A DNA stretch of 64,000 nucleotides from Sphingomonas sp. So64.6b (GTDB lineage: Bacteria > Pseudomonadota > Alphaproteobacteria > Sphingomonadales > Sphingomonadaceae): the NCBI RefSeq assembly GCF_014171475.1, contig NZ_CP048817.1, forward strand, positions 4,556,501-4,620,500. The letters run 5' to 3'. Shown one piece after another: positions 17,101-25,356 of this stretch. The notes under the pieces are model-generated. The model was not told the origin of the DNA. It saw nothing but the letters and a program-made list of their open reading frames with translations, and did not search any database. Position 1 is the first letter of the stretch, and each line of letters begins with the position of its first letter. A program made the translations under genes and the position numbers.

Positions 17101-17592
17101 ATGTTCGGCTTCGGCAAAAAGCAGCAGACTAAGACGGCCAAGATATACGAGCTGACCTTTTTCCCGGATGGAGCGGTCATTGAAAATCGGTGGTTCGACG
17201 CCGATCCGGGCACATTGCGCCGTCCCGGCGAGGGCAAGGTCGTGCAGGAATTCCGGGTCGGTGGATCCGCCTGTCGACTGGACGCGACCCGCCGCAATGG
17301 TGACGCCATCTTCTCAATGTGGAGCGATGACCGGATCGTCACCTCCTCCTTGTTCCTGTCGTCCAGCGATACTGCCTTGAACGACCAGCTCACCGGGCTC
17401 TATCTGGACAGTATCCGGCAAACCGACCTCGTGCGGCAGCTGACCCAGGGGATGGATGCGCCCTTCCAGGAAGTCTCCCGCGCAGCCGAACGTCCCTTGC
17501 TGGTAACGCTACTGATGCCGGCTCCCTCAGCGGAATTGACCGACACGCTGATTGAGTATCAGCGGCAATGGGTGTCAGCCTTGATCGCATAG
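17101..17592 (+). CDS. Hypothetical protein, 163 aa
   Basis: Not recognised. The sequence is protein-like and soluble. It starts MFGFGKKQQTKTAKIYELTF, has alternating hydrophobic strands in the first 90 residues (AVIENRWFDAD, VVQEFRVGGSACRLDA) and helical segments after residue 95. There is no signal peptide or membrane segment. The composition (balanced acidic and basic residues, few Arg runs) argues that it is real rather than a shadow. It stands alone, just upstream of an IS3 remnant, so it may be a leftover of an island. Confidence 0.6.
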   Translation: MFGFGKKQQTKTAKIYELTFFPDGAVIENRWFDADPGTLRRPGEGKVVQEFRVGGSACRLDATRRNGDAIFSMWSDDRIVTSSLFLSSSDTALNDQLTGLYLDSIRQTDLVRQLTQGMDAPFQEVSRAAERPLLVTLLMPAPSAELTDTLIEYQRQWVSALIA

Positions 17593-17671
17593 CCAATGCC
17601 AGGTCAGCACCGGCGCTCATCTGAGAGCCCACCTGAGGTGGCCCCTTAAATGACCTGACGGCGCCCCGCTC

Positions 17672-18043
17672 TTGGATAAGAGTGAGGCATATGTTCAGCG
17701 CCGGAGGCGGTGGACACCGGAGGAGAAGGTCCGGATCCTCGAGGAGACGCATCTGCCGGGGATGAGCGTGTCACTCGTCGCCCGCCGGCACGGCATCGGC
17801 GGCAATCAGACCTTCACCTGGCGTCGCTTGATGGCACAGGGTGCGCTGACCGCTGCGGCAGCGGGCGAGGAGGTGGTCCCGGCGTCCGAGTACCGCGCGC
17901 TCGAGGTGCAAGTGCGCGAACTGCATCGGCTGCTCGGCAAGGGGGCCATGGCGAACGAGCTGCTCCGCGAGGCTGTGTCCCGGGCCGCAGGTCCAAAAAA
18001 ACTGCTGTTGCGCTCGACCTCGTTGCCAAGGGATGGTCTGTGA
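17672..18043 (+). CDS. IS3-family transposase OrfA
   Basis: A 123-residue protein starting at TTG 17672. The HTH_Tnp_1-type domain is plain: RRRWTPEEKVRILEET, MSVSLVARRHGIGGNQTFTW, and a coiled-coil-like stretch with EVQVRELHRLLGKGAMANEL. It binds the IS ends and, in complete elements, is fused to OrfB by a -1 frameshift at the A7 run 17995-18001. It looks intact, but the partner OrfB is destroyed. Confidence 0.85.
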   Translation: MDKSEAYVQRRRRWTPEEKVRILEETHLPGMSVSLVARRHGIGGNQTFTWRRLMAQGALTAAAAGEEVVPASEYRALEVQVRELHRLLGKGAMANELLREAVSRAAGPKKLLLRSTSLPRDGL

Positions 18044-18390
18044 CTGCCGCAGCCGATGCGCTCGGCATCGCGCGCCCGCCGCTAGCGGACGCCGAGCAGG
18101 TTGCCGACATTCGCGCGCGCGTCGCCGATCTCCCCACCGATGGCTATCGCCGCGTCCATGCTTTGCCACGCCGTGAGGCAGAGAAGACCGGGCGCGCAGA
18201 CCCAATCCAAAACGCGTCTATCGTGTCATGAAAGTGCACGCCCTGCTGCTCCAGCGTGACGGTGAGCGCGCCGAGGAACGCCGTCATGACGGTCGCGTCG
18301 CACTCGCAACACCTGACGATGTTCCGACGGGCTCGAAATCGGCTGCGACAATGGCGAGAAAGTGCGCGTCCCGCGCCGAAGCCGCCAGCA
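17996..18390 (+). pseudogene. IS3-family transposase OrfB, truncated
   Basis: Beginning in the -1 frame at the A7 run: ALDLVAKGWSVTAAADALGI, ADLPTDGYRRVHALPRR, then a frameshift into KRVYRVMKVHALLLQR and ERRHDGRVAL up to about IGCDNGEKVRV. These are the N-terminal blocks of IS2-like OrfB. A short internal deletion, at least one frameshift, and loss of everything downstream, including the DDE integrase core, make it non-functional. Confidence 0.8.
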
Positions 18391-18393
18391 TGG

Positions 18394-18494
18394 GTTCGAG
18401 TCCAGAAATAATTTGGGGGCCTATTTGGGCCTATTCTGCGATCGCAGAGCAAAGTCGCGTTCATTACAATAGCTTAGTGGGTAAGTTCGAGTCC
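18394..18494 (+). repeat. Two copies of a tRNA T-arm-like decamer
   Basis: GTTCGAGTCC occurs at 18394-18403 and again at 18485-18494, 91 bp apart, right after the IS3 remnant. GTTCGAGTC is the typical T-loop core of bacterial tRNA genes; the second copy is followed by CTGTAAGCGCACCA, resembling a tRNA 3' end. The flanking stems do not pair well, so neither is a functional tRNA. They could be leftover attachment-site pieces. Confidence 0.3.
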
Positions 18495-18499
18495 TGTAA

Positions 18500-19130
18500 G
18501 CGCACCAGCCGCTCGCGGGGAAATTCACAAATGAGAGCTAAGTCGGATAGGGTACGCCGATCGGATCGCATTGATTTGCACCGAAATGGACGTTCTCCAC
18601 CAGCAGTAACTTATTGAGCCCGCTGGCCGTTGAGCTATGCTGCCACGCGATAGGCGCTCGCCGCCGCCACGGTCCGTGACGGGCCTGCTGCGCCGGCACC
18701 CGACGTCGCGGCATCCGCCGTTTCATCATCATCACCGTCTTCATCGCCCTCCCGCGGCGCCAGGCCCGTCGCGCGCTCTCGCTCTGCTCCATGGGCCACC
18801 GACGGGTAGGTCTGTTCCATACTCTGAACCGGCGGCGGGCTTCACCCATCGTCGCCCCTTGCGCCAGCACAACCCCGTTTCACGCTCGCCAATAATTTCA
18901 CGCACTGGCGATGGGCGGCGTGTCGGCACAGAGTCCGCCTACCGACTCTGGGTCACCCAGAACGGCTCCTTGATAGACAGGACTGTTTTTATCGGTTTCT
19001 AGAGGGCAGCGTAACGGCCTCTTGATCGTCAGTATTTCAGTGGGGATCGGCTCCATCTATAAGCCTCACGGCATTTCCAGTTGACACATCTGTATTTTTA
19101 CATGACCTCGTTCAGCGATATGGAGTCAAA
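18500..19130. other. Gene-poor region upstream of the second TonB receptor
   Basis: About 630 bp. Open frames on both strands here are Arg/Pro/His-rich and match no family I know. A TTGACA hexamer at about 19081-19086 could be the -35 of the receptor promoter. Otherwise I see nothing definable. Confidence 0.35.
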
Positions 19131-19145
19131 AAAAGGGGAGAGCTA

Positions 19146-21485
19146 ATGGTGCAAGAAAGTTTGGCCCGGGCCAGGATTGGCCGCAAAGGTGCTTTGTGGA
19201 TTGCAGCGAGCGCCGTTGCGATCGGAGCTGCCGGTTCAGCCAACGCCCAAGTCGCGCCACCGACGGCGACGCCCCGCCAAGCGCCGGCGACGCCGGATAT
19301 CGATCCGGAGCGATATGACTCGTCGGACATCATTGTTACCGCGCGCAAGCGCGAGGAGAGGCTGAAAGACGTACCGATCAGCATCACCGCTTTCACGGGC
19401 GATCAACTGACGGCTATCGGCGCGGAGAACTTCGAAGACTATGCCAATCGCGTGCCTGGTCTTTCGTTCAGCACGCGCGGCCCGACCAGCAGTCGAACGG
19501 AAGGGGTGACCTTGGGAATTCGCGGCGTCAGCGGAGGTCTGAGCGACCCTCCTGTGAGCTTCTATATCGACGACACACCGGTCGGAAGCGTGAATCTCAA
19601 GCTATTCGACATCGATCGGATCGAAGTGCTTAAAGGGCCGCAGGGCACCTTATACGGTGCGCGCGCGATGGGAGGACTCATCAAGGTCGTGACCCGCAAA
19701 GCCGACCCAAGCAAGTTCGAGGCGACGGGCGGCATCGAGCTGTCGAACACGAAAAATGGTGGCTTCAATTATCGCGGCGATGCCGCGATCAATCTTCCCA
19801 TCGTCGCTGATCATCTTGCGCTGCGGGTCACTGGCTATGGCGTATTCCGCGATGGTGTGATCGATCGTTTGCCCGGTGCTCAGAATCTCCCGGCTCCCTA
19901 TCCAACGAGCCTGCCGGGAAGCGGCCTGATCAAGAATGAGGATGATGAGAAAACCTATGGCGGGCGCGCGTCGCTCGCTTATACGCCCGATAGCGGTCTT
20001 CGTATCACGCTTGGCTATATTTATGAAAAGGCCCGGCTGGATGGCCGCTCCGAGTGGGATCTGCCACTGAGCAATTCGCTGGATCGACCGCTGACGAATG
20101 GCGGATTCGCTGCTGAGCCGAGCCAGGCGGAGTTCAGCAACGCTTCGCTGGCGGTCAACTATGACTTCGGCGACATCGCTACTCTAACGAGCAACACGTC
20201 TGAGACCTGGTACAAGACCGTCAACAACGAGGACTTCACCTATTTCCTCAAATCGACGCTCGCCGGCTTTGGGGCGGGCTGGGACACGCCCACGGTGAAT
20301 ATCACTAAGTCCCGTCGTAATGTCTTCACGCAAGAAGTGCGACTGGCTTCGCTTGGCCATCATATGTTCGACTGGCAGGTGGGCTTTTTCTATCAATATT
20401 CGCGCCAGACCGGGACCTTCTACTGGAATGCACCGGGCGTCGCGGATGCGATCAACAATGCGCTGGGATTCCAGTATGCGACGAGTGATCTGCTGATTGA
20501 TCAGCGCGGGGTGACGACCACCCGCGAATATGGCGCCTTCGCAGAGCTTAACTGGAATATTTCCAGTGAGTTGACGGCAAGCGCGGGCGGGCGCTATTTC
20601 AAGAATAAATTCCACAACGCCGATCTGCGCGCGGGTCTATTCGGATCGCCCCCGAGCTATTTGTCTTCCGATAGCGACGGGATCAATCCACGCTTCGCGC
20701 TATCGTACAAGCCGAGCAGAGACCTGCTTTTCTACGCGTCGGCCACGAAAGGGTTTCGCCGCGGCGGCGCAAACAATATCGTCGCAATCCCGCCATCGTG
20801 CGACGCTGAAATTCACGCGCTGGGCTATAGCAGTGCTCCGGCGACCTTTGAGTCCGACAATTTGTGGCAGTATGAGCTTGGTGCGAAGGGGGGCACGGCA
20901 AACGGCGCCCTCACATTCGAAGCGGCCGGGTTTCGCACCGATTGGCGGAATAAGCAGCAGAATATCTTCCTGCCCCAGTGCGGCTTTAGCCTAGGCGCGA
21001 ACATTGGACGCTCGACGATCGACGGTTTTGAGCTTGCTACCACCCTTCGCCCATCCGAACGATTTTCGGTCGATATCACGTTAGGATATCTGGATGCGCG
21101 CGTGGCCGAAGACACGCCGCAGGCGAATTCCTTCAAGGGAGACCGGCTGCCGTTGACACCGCGCTGGACGGCCACGACAGGCCTTGCATACGAAACCCCA
21201 TTGTCGGCGCGCGTTTCCGGGTTCGGGCGCGCGGATCTCGTTTTCCGTGATAAACTGGTCGAGCCGACCACGAATCATACACTTGAAGACTTCGCCACGA
21301 TCAATTTGCGGGGCGGAATCAAGTTCAACGATTACACGCTGACCGTCTTTGTAGATAATCTGACCAATAAGCTGGGGCAACTCGACGCGGTGGGCAGCAG
21401 CCTGCTTATCGGGCAAACCGGGGCGCTACGCGTTCACACATTGACCCCCCGCACCATCGGCGCGGAGCTTCGGGCGAATTTCTAA
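19146..21485 (+). CDS. TonB-dependent outer-membrane receptor
   Basis: A 779-residue receptor. The signal peptide (LWIAASAVAIGAAGSANAQ) is followed by a plug with SDIIVTARKREERLKDVPIS and IEVLKGPQGTLYGARAMGG. The barrel carries the sphingomonad-type block FYASATKGFRRGGANN and the terminal GAELRANF. AAAAGGGGAG lies 6 nt before ATG 19146. It opens a cluster with MFS, esterase, AraC, amidohydrolase and FAD-oxidase genes and probably imports the substrate of that pathway. A strong hairpin follows the stop. Confidence 0.93.
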   Translation: MVQESLARARIGRKGALWIAASAVAIGAAGSANAQVAPPTATPRQAPATPDIDPERYDSSDIIVTARKREERLKDVPISITAFTGDQLTAIGAENFEDYANRVPGLSFSTRGPTSSRTEGVTLGIRGVSGGLSDPPVSFYIDDTPVGSVNLKLFDIDRIEVLKGPQGTLYGARAMGGLIKVVTRKADPSKFEATGGIELSNTKNGGFNYRGDAAINLPIVADHLALRVTGYGVFRDGVIDRLPGAQNLPAPYPTSLPGSGLIKNEDDEKTYGGRASLAYTPDSGLRITLGYIYEKARLDGRSEWDLPLSNSLDRPLTNGGFAAEPSQAEFSNASLAVNYDFGDIATLTSNTSETWYKTVNNEDFTYFLKSTLAGFGAGWDTPTVNITKSRRNVFTQEVRLASLGHHMFDWQVGFFYQYSRQTGTFYWNAPGVADAINNALGFQYATSDLLIDQRGVTTTREYGAFAELNWNISSELTASAGGRYFKNKFHNADLRAGLFGSPPSYLSSDSDGINPRFALSYKPSRDLLFYASATKGFRRGGANNIVAIPPSCDAEIHALGYSSAPATFESDNLWQYELGAKGGTANGALTFEAAGFRTDWRNKQQNIFLPQCGFSLGANIGRSTIDGFELATTLRPSERFSVDITLGYLDARVAEDTPQANSFKGDRLPLTPRWTATTGLAYETPLSARVSGFGRADLVFRDKLVEPTTNHTLEDFATINLRGGIKFNDYTLTVFVDNLTNKLGQLDAVGSSLLIGQTGALRVHTLTPRTIGAELRANF

Positions 21486-21525
21486 GGTCGATCCCGGAAA
21501 TGGCCTGGGCCTGGCGGGTTAAACG

Positions 21526-21561
21526 CCGATATCTCGACGGGCTTGCCTGTCGAGATATCGG
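21526..21561. terminator. Long hairpin between convergent genes, probable bidirectional terminator
   Basis: CGATATCTCGAC (21527-21538) pairs perfectly with GTCGAGATATCG (21549-21560). The stem extends outward by C21526-G21561 and inward by a G-U and two G-C pairs, leaving a 4-nt loop. It sits between the receptor stop (21485) and the convergent TetR stop (21568). No U-tract is present, so the terminator role is inferred from position. Confidence 0.6.
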
Positions 21562-21567
21562 GCGCGA

Positions 21568-22173
21568 TCAATTCCCGGCGTCGGCCGGCAAAGGCGTCTC
21601 GCGGTACAGCCGGCCACAGAGCGCGCCAAGATAATCCTCAAGTTCCTCGCGCCGCGCTTTCTTCGTCTGCTGTTCGTGCAGCCGCATGCCATAATATCCA
21701 ATCTGGTGAAAATAGTAGATGCGCGCGCGCATCGAAGCTTCCTTGCCATCATAACCGAGCGTTTCGAGAAGCCTGGTGAGATCGGCCATGCGCTGTTTGT
21801 CGACGCGGCGAACGGCGCGAGCGGCTTTGGGTGAATTGCGCGCCCAGTCTCGGACGGCAAGGTCGAGCTCCGGATTGAAGTGTCGCTCATCTTGCAGTCG
21901 CGATGACATCGTGATGATCGCCAACTTCGCCTCCGACTGCGTCGTCGGCTGTTCATCCAGCGATATGAACAGATTCTTCTCTTCCCACCGCTTCAACAGA
22001 CAGTCGAGTAAATCCTCGCGATCCTTGAAATAGTGATAAAAGCTGCCACGCGTTACACGGATGCGCCGAGAAACACGGTCGACCTTGACTTCGGATGCGC
22101 CGGTTTCGATCAGCATGGCCTCGGCGGCTTCAATCCAGTCTTCTGCCGAAGCCTTTGTCGCCCTGCCCGTCAT
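21568..22173 (-). CDS. TetR/AcrR-family transcriptional regulator
   Basis: A 201-residue protein with N-terminal HTH (WIEAAEAMLIETGASEVKVD, RVSRRIRVTRGSFYHYFKDR) and a helical C-terminal domain (ELDLAVRDWARNSPKAARAV), typical of a sphingomonad/actinobacterial TetR subgroup. Ligand unknown. It lies between a TonB receptor and an MFS gene and could control either; no operator is evident. Confidence 0.88.
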   Translation of the reverse strand: MTGRATKASAEDWIEAAEAMLIETGASEVKVDRVSRRIRVTRGSFYHYFKDREDLLDCLLKRWEEKNLFISLDEQPTTQSEAKLAIITMSSRLQDERHFNPELDLAVRDWARNSPKAARAVRRVDKQRMADLTRLLETLGYDGKEASMRARIYYFHQIGYYGMRLHEQQTKKARREELEDYLGALCGRLYRETPLPADAGN

Positions 22174-22674
22174 GCGCCCTCCCGAAAATGCTTGACGGCT
22201 CTATCCCGTTCGAATGGTCTTTTCCAGTCGCACACGGGCTGCCGCTGTAGCGCAAAAGTTCGAGAGGTCGCATCAGATTGGCGGGATATGCCGGACCCCA
22301 TCCGCGAACGGCCCAAGCTGCAAGTCGAGGATGGGTAGCGGTAGGATCCTGTAGTTTTTTGGGCCCTTGATGGCTGGTGCGACCGACGCGCCGACGTCAC
22401 GACAAGGTGGTCCGATTCCAGCGCACCGGGAAGAGCGTACGGCAATGCCGCTGCCAGCGACAAGGGCGCAAGGTTTCAACCACGAGAAGATTTGACATGA
22501 CGGTTTCCATTCTGGCGAGACCACCGCGAAGATCGGCGGGAGCGCTGCGAGAACGGGAACACCTTCTTTTCGGTGGGCCACCCAGGGCGGAGGTGAGGGG
22601 CAGCTGCGCCGAGTGGAGCTGGCAAGTGGGCCGCTGCCGACACCAGTCATTGGCGGTGCGAAAGCTATTTCTCG
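22174..22674. other. Intergenic region, no recognisable gene
   Basis: About 500 bp between the MFS stop and the TetR start on the same strand. Several frames are open but none carries a family motif. A plus frame ends in DMPDPIRERPKLQVEDG (22290-22338), which looks protein-like, but I cannot link it to a family. Confidence 0.35.
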
Positions 22675-23991
22675 CTAGTCCTCCATGTCGACGCGTAGCG
22701 TTCGAGCCGCGTGCAGCATTAAAATGCCGCTTGGGATGAAGGTGAACATGACGGTCATTAGTGCGTACCGCAGCCCATCGGCTGGTCCGTAACTTTGCGC
22801 AAACCAATCGCTGAGCGAGCCAGCGATCAAGGGCCCGAGGCCAAGGCCGATCAGATTGGCGAAGAAGAACGCGATCGCCACCGCCATCGCCCGTCTCGAG
22901 GAGCCGCAAACGGCATGCAAAGCGGAGAACATTGGCGGAATGACTCCCGTCAGAAATATCGACGCGAGAAAGAGCGCGCCGGCCATAATTGGAATATTTG
23001 GTGCCATGAAGGCCATCTCGTATAGCGGCAAGGCCAGAATCAGACCCCATCCAGGTAGCCGCGCGGTCCACGCGATATCGCGCTTGGCGAGATAGTCCGT
23101 GATAATGCCGCCGCCGATATTACCGACGATCGCGCCGGCCGCCGACAATCCGCCGAACAGGGCTCCAGCCTCGGAAATGCTGAGGCCATGGACCCGGATC
23201 ATGAAGGAGGAGGTGAAGAGGAGGGCACCATAGGCCATCAGGAAATAGAGCACCATGGCGCCGATGACGTTGCGGTATGACGGCTTTTCGAACAATGCGC
23301 GGAAGGTTGCTGTGACCGGTTCCTGGCTTTGCACACGGATCGCGAATTGCGGTAAATGCCGCGGCTCTGCGAGCAGGAATCGCGTCGTTAGAGCCAGCAA
23401 TAGCCCGGGCAGCCCGACGATGAAGAAGGCGGCACGCCAGCCATAATGCTGGGCGATCCATCCGCCCGCGACGAGGCCGATGACGTATCCGGCCATCGAG
23501 CACATCATATAGGCACCAATCGCCTTGGAGCGGCTATCGGGAGGATAATAGTCCGCGATCAGGCTTTGCGCAGGTGGGATCGCGCCCGCTTCGCCCATCC
23601 CGACGCCCACTCGGGCCAATGCAAGCTGCCAGAAATTCTGCGCCATCCCGCATAAGACCGTCATCAGGCTCCAGACCGTCAGCGAAATCGTAATGATGAA
23701 ACGCCGGTCGCCGCGGTCCGCCCACCGTGCCACGGGAATGCCGAGAGTCGCGTAAAACAAGGCGAAAGAAATGCCGGAAAGGAGTCCGAGCATTGTATCG
23801 GAAACATCGAATTCCTGTTTGATCGGCTCGAGCAGCACACCGATGATATTGCGGTCGACATAATTGGAGGTGCCGACCAGAAACAGGACAAGAAGGAAGA
23901 CGCTGCGTTGACGGCCGGAATACAGATCCCAGCTTTTGGCGGCACTGGCCAGGGAGGGGGCAGGGCGCTCGGCCGGTGCTACATCGTTCAT
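22675..23991 (-). CDS. MFS transporter (Spinster-like)
   Basis: A 438-residue inner-membrane permease. It shows SNYVDRNIIGVLLEPIKQEF in TM1, GIPVARWADRGDRRF in loop 2-3 and VGMGEAGAIPPAQSLIADYY, the pattern of the Spinster-like MFS branch common in sphingomonad catabolic clusters. ATG 23991 has GAGGA 8 nt upstream; TTG 24006 is an alternative. Its upstream region carries two 21-bp direct repeats (24104-24145) shared with the AraC gene promoter, with TTGACC 35 nt nearer to the gene. So it is probably activated by that AraC protein. Confidence 0.85.
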   Translation of the reverse strand: MNDVAPAERPAPSLASAAKSWDLYSGRQRSVFLLVLFLVGTSNYVDRNIIGVLLEPIKQEFDVSDTMLGLLSGISFALFYATLGIPVARWADRGDRRFIITISLTVWSLMTVLCGMAQNFWQLALARVGVGMGEAGAIPPAQSLIADYYPPDSRSKAIGAYMMCSMAGYVIGLVAGGWIAQHYGWRAAFFIVGLPGLLLALTTRFLLAEPRHLPQFAIRVQSQEPVTATFRALFEKPSYRNVIGAMVLYFLMAYGALLFTSSFMIRVHGLSISEAGALFGGLSAAGAIVGNIGGGIITDYLAKRDIAWTARLPGWGLILALPLYEMAFMAPNIPIMAGALFLASIFLTGVIPPMFSALHAVCGSSRRAMAVAIAFFFANLIGLGLGPLIAGSLSDWFAQSYGPADGLRYALMTVMFTFIPSGILMLHAARTLRVDMED

Positions 23992-24103
23992 CCCGATTCC
24001 TCGCAAGTTTCATGTATTTCGGACAACGGTCCAGGACTGGTTGGTCGCGAAAATCATTGGCAGGTCAACGGAGCGATGACCGCTGCGGCCTGGATGAAGG
24101 CCG

Positions 24104-24145
24104 TTTTGGCGGCGCTCGAAAGCCTTTTGGCGATGCTCGAAAGCC
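24104..24145 (-). promoter_or_regulatory. Tandem 21-bp direct repeats, probable AraC-type activator site upstream of the MFS gene
   Basis: TTTTGGCGGCGCTCGAAAGCC (24104-24124, 21 bp) is followed directly by a second copy with two changes (24125-24145). The same tandem occurs at 26662-26703 before the AraC gene. In both, reading toward the minus-strand gene, TTGACC lies 34-35 nt beyond the repeats. Head-to-tail 21-bp spacing is what AraC/XylS activators use. The divergent esterase (24233) may share the site. Confidence 0.65.
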
Positions 24146-24232
24146 ATGTGGCCTATGCCTTGAACCAGCATCTTGTCGCCGGGATTGAAAACCTGAAGGG
24201 GTTTAACGGGCGTGCCGTTTGAAGAGGGAAAC

Positions 24233-25147
24233 ATGGAAAACGATAACGCTTCGATGGCGACGCCGGCTCGCTCACCTGTCGTGCGGCCTGGCTGTGAGCA
24301 GTGGGATATAACGTCCGGGGTCACGGGCCGCGCCTACCGCATCTATGTCTCCATGCCCGAGGAGAGTTTTCCGCCGCCTCCGGGGGGCTATCCGGTGTTC
24401 TATGTCACCGATGCCGACTATATATTCCATACGGCTGCCGACACGCAGATGATGCTCAGCATCGGCATGCAGGCAAAGCCTGCGATTATCGTCGGGATCG
24501 GCTATGGCACGGGTGCCATGGCGGCAACCGTCGCACGTTTTACCGACCTGACCCCGACGCCGCCGGGGGCCGCTATGATCCCCTACCTCGAAGGGACACC
24601 GATGTTCGAGGGCGCGACCTATGGGGGCGCGGAGGGCTTCTATCGCTTTCTGACCGAAGAGTTGAAGACCCTGATCGACACCGAGTACAAAACCGACAAG
24701 AGCGACAGCACCCTGTGGGGTCATTCGCTGGGCGGCCTGTTCGCCCTTCACGTGCTGTTCAACCATGCGGAGGCCTACAAGGCCTATGTGATTGGCAGCC
24801 CGTCGATCGTCTGGAACGACGGAGAGATTCTCGCGGGAGAGGCCAAGCTCGCCGCATCCTTGGCGGGCGGAAAAGTCGCGCCCCGCATATTGTTGACGGC
24901 CGGCGGGCTGGAGGAGACGGCGGACAATAACCCAAGGCTTCCGCCGGGCATGACGCGCGAGCAGTTGCAGGCGATGTTGGAAACCGCAGGCGTGATCAGC
25001 AGCGTCAAAGCCTTGACCGAACGCCTCAAGGCAATGAATGGTCCCGCGGGCTACGAAGTGGAGACGGTCGTCTTCGACGGCGAAACCCATATCAGCGTTA
25101 TGACCGCTTTGGTCAGCCGCGGGTTACGCTTTGCCTTGAAGCCGTAA
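24233..25147 (+). CDS. Alpha/beta-hydrolase esterase (COG2819, siderophore-esterase-like)
   Basis: A 304-residue hydrolase. The nucleophile elbow is LWGHSLGG (Ser165), and the C-terminal FDGETHISV gives the catalytic His. The N-terminal GRAYRIYVSMPEESFPPPPG and PVFYVTDADYIF blocks are typical of the family containing IroE/BesA-like esterases and acyl-ester hydrolases. No signal peptide is visible, so it acts in the cytoplasm. A GTG frame starts at 24212, but ATG 24233 has GAAGAGGGA just upstream. It is divergent from the MFS gene. A second member of this family lies at 32136, also beside a TonB receptor. Confidence 0.82.
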   Translation: MENDNASMATPARSPVVRPGCEQWDITSGVTGRAYRIYVSMPEESFPPPPGGYPVFYVTDADYIFHTAADTQMMLSIGMQAKPAIIVGIGYGTGAMAATVARFTDLTPTPPGAAMIPYLEGTPMFEGATYGGAEGFYRFLTEELKTLIDTEYKTDKSDSTLWGHSLGGLFALHVLFNHAEAYKAYVIGSPSIVWNDGEILAGEAKLAASLAGGKVAPRILLTAGGLEETADNNPRLPPGMTREQLQAMLETAGVISSVKALTERLKAMNGPAGYEVETVVFDGETHISVMTALVSRGLRFALKP

Positions 25148-25356
25148 AGCTTCAAAGCGGCACGCCCGAAGACGAGATTTCTGAGCGATTAAAAAGAGGC
25201 GTGGCGGCATTACTGCGCAACGAGGTTTTTACGGCACCCGTCCTTCCAGCTGCCGGGATGCCGTGCTGCATCGTCCGCGGGCGCAAGGAATCTCATACCG
25301 GCGCAAGCCGCTCTGCGCCTTTCGAACTGCAATCGATGCTCGCTGCATCGCATTTT
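25148..25356. other. Short convergent intergenic region
   Basis: About 210 bp between the esterase and the convergent AraC gene; no gene or clear terminator seen. Confidence 0.3.

Larger units (their letters stand above)
17600..18400 (+). mobile_element. IS3-family insertion sequence remnant
   Basis: An intact OrfA-like frame (17672-18043) is followed by an A7 run (17995-18001) suited to -1 frameshifting and by a decayed OrfB lacking its DDE catalytic core. Outer ends cannot be fixed: no clear terminal inverted repeats or target duplication are visible, though CCACCTGAGGTGG near 17628 could be part of the left end. The element is unable to transpose by itself. Confidence 0.75.

Noticed and set aside
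18394..18494. A tRNA gene at the GTTCGAGTCC copies
   Set aside because: No acceptor, D or anticodon arm could be folded, and the T stems have mismatches; kept only as a repeat.
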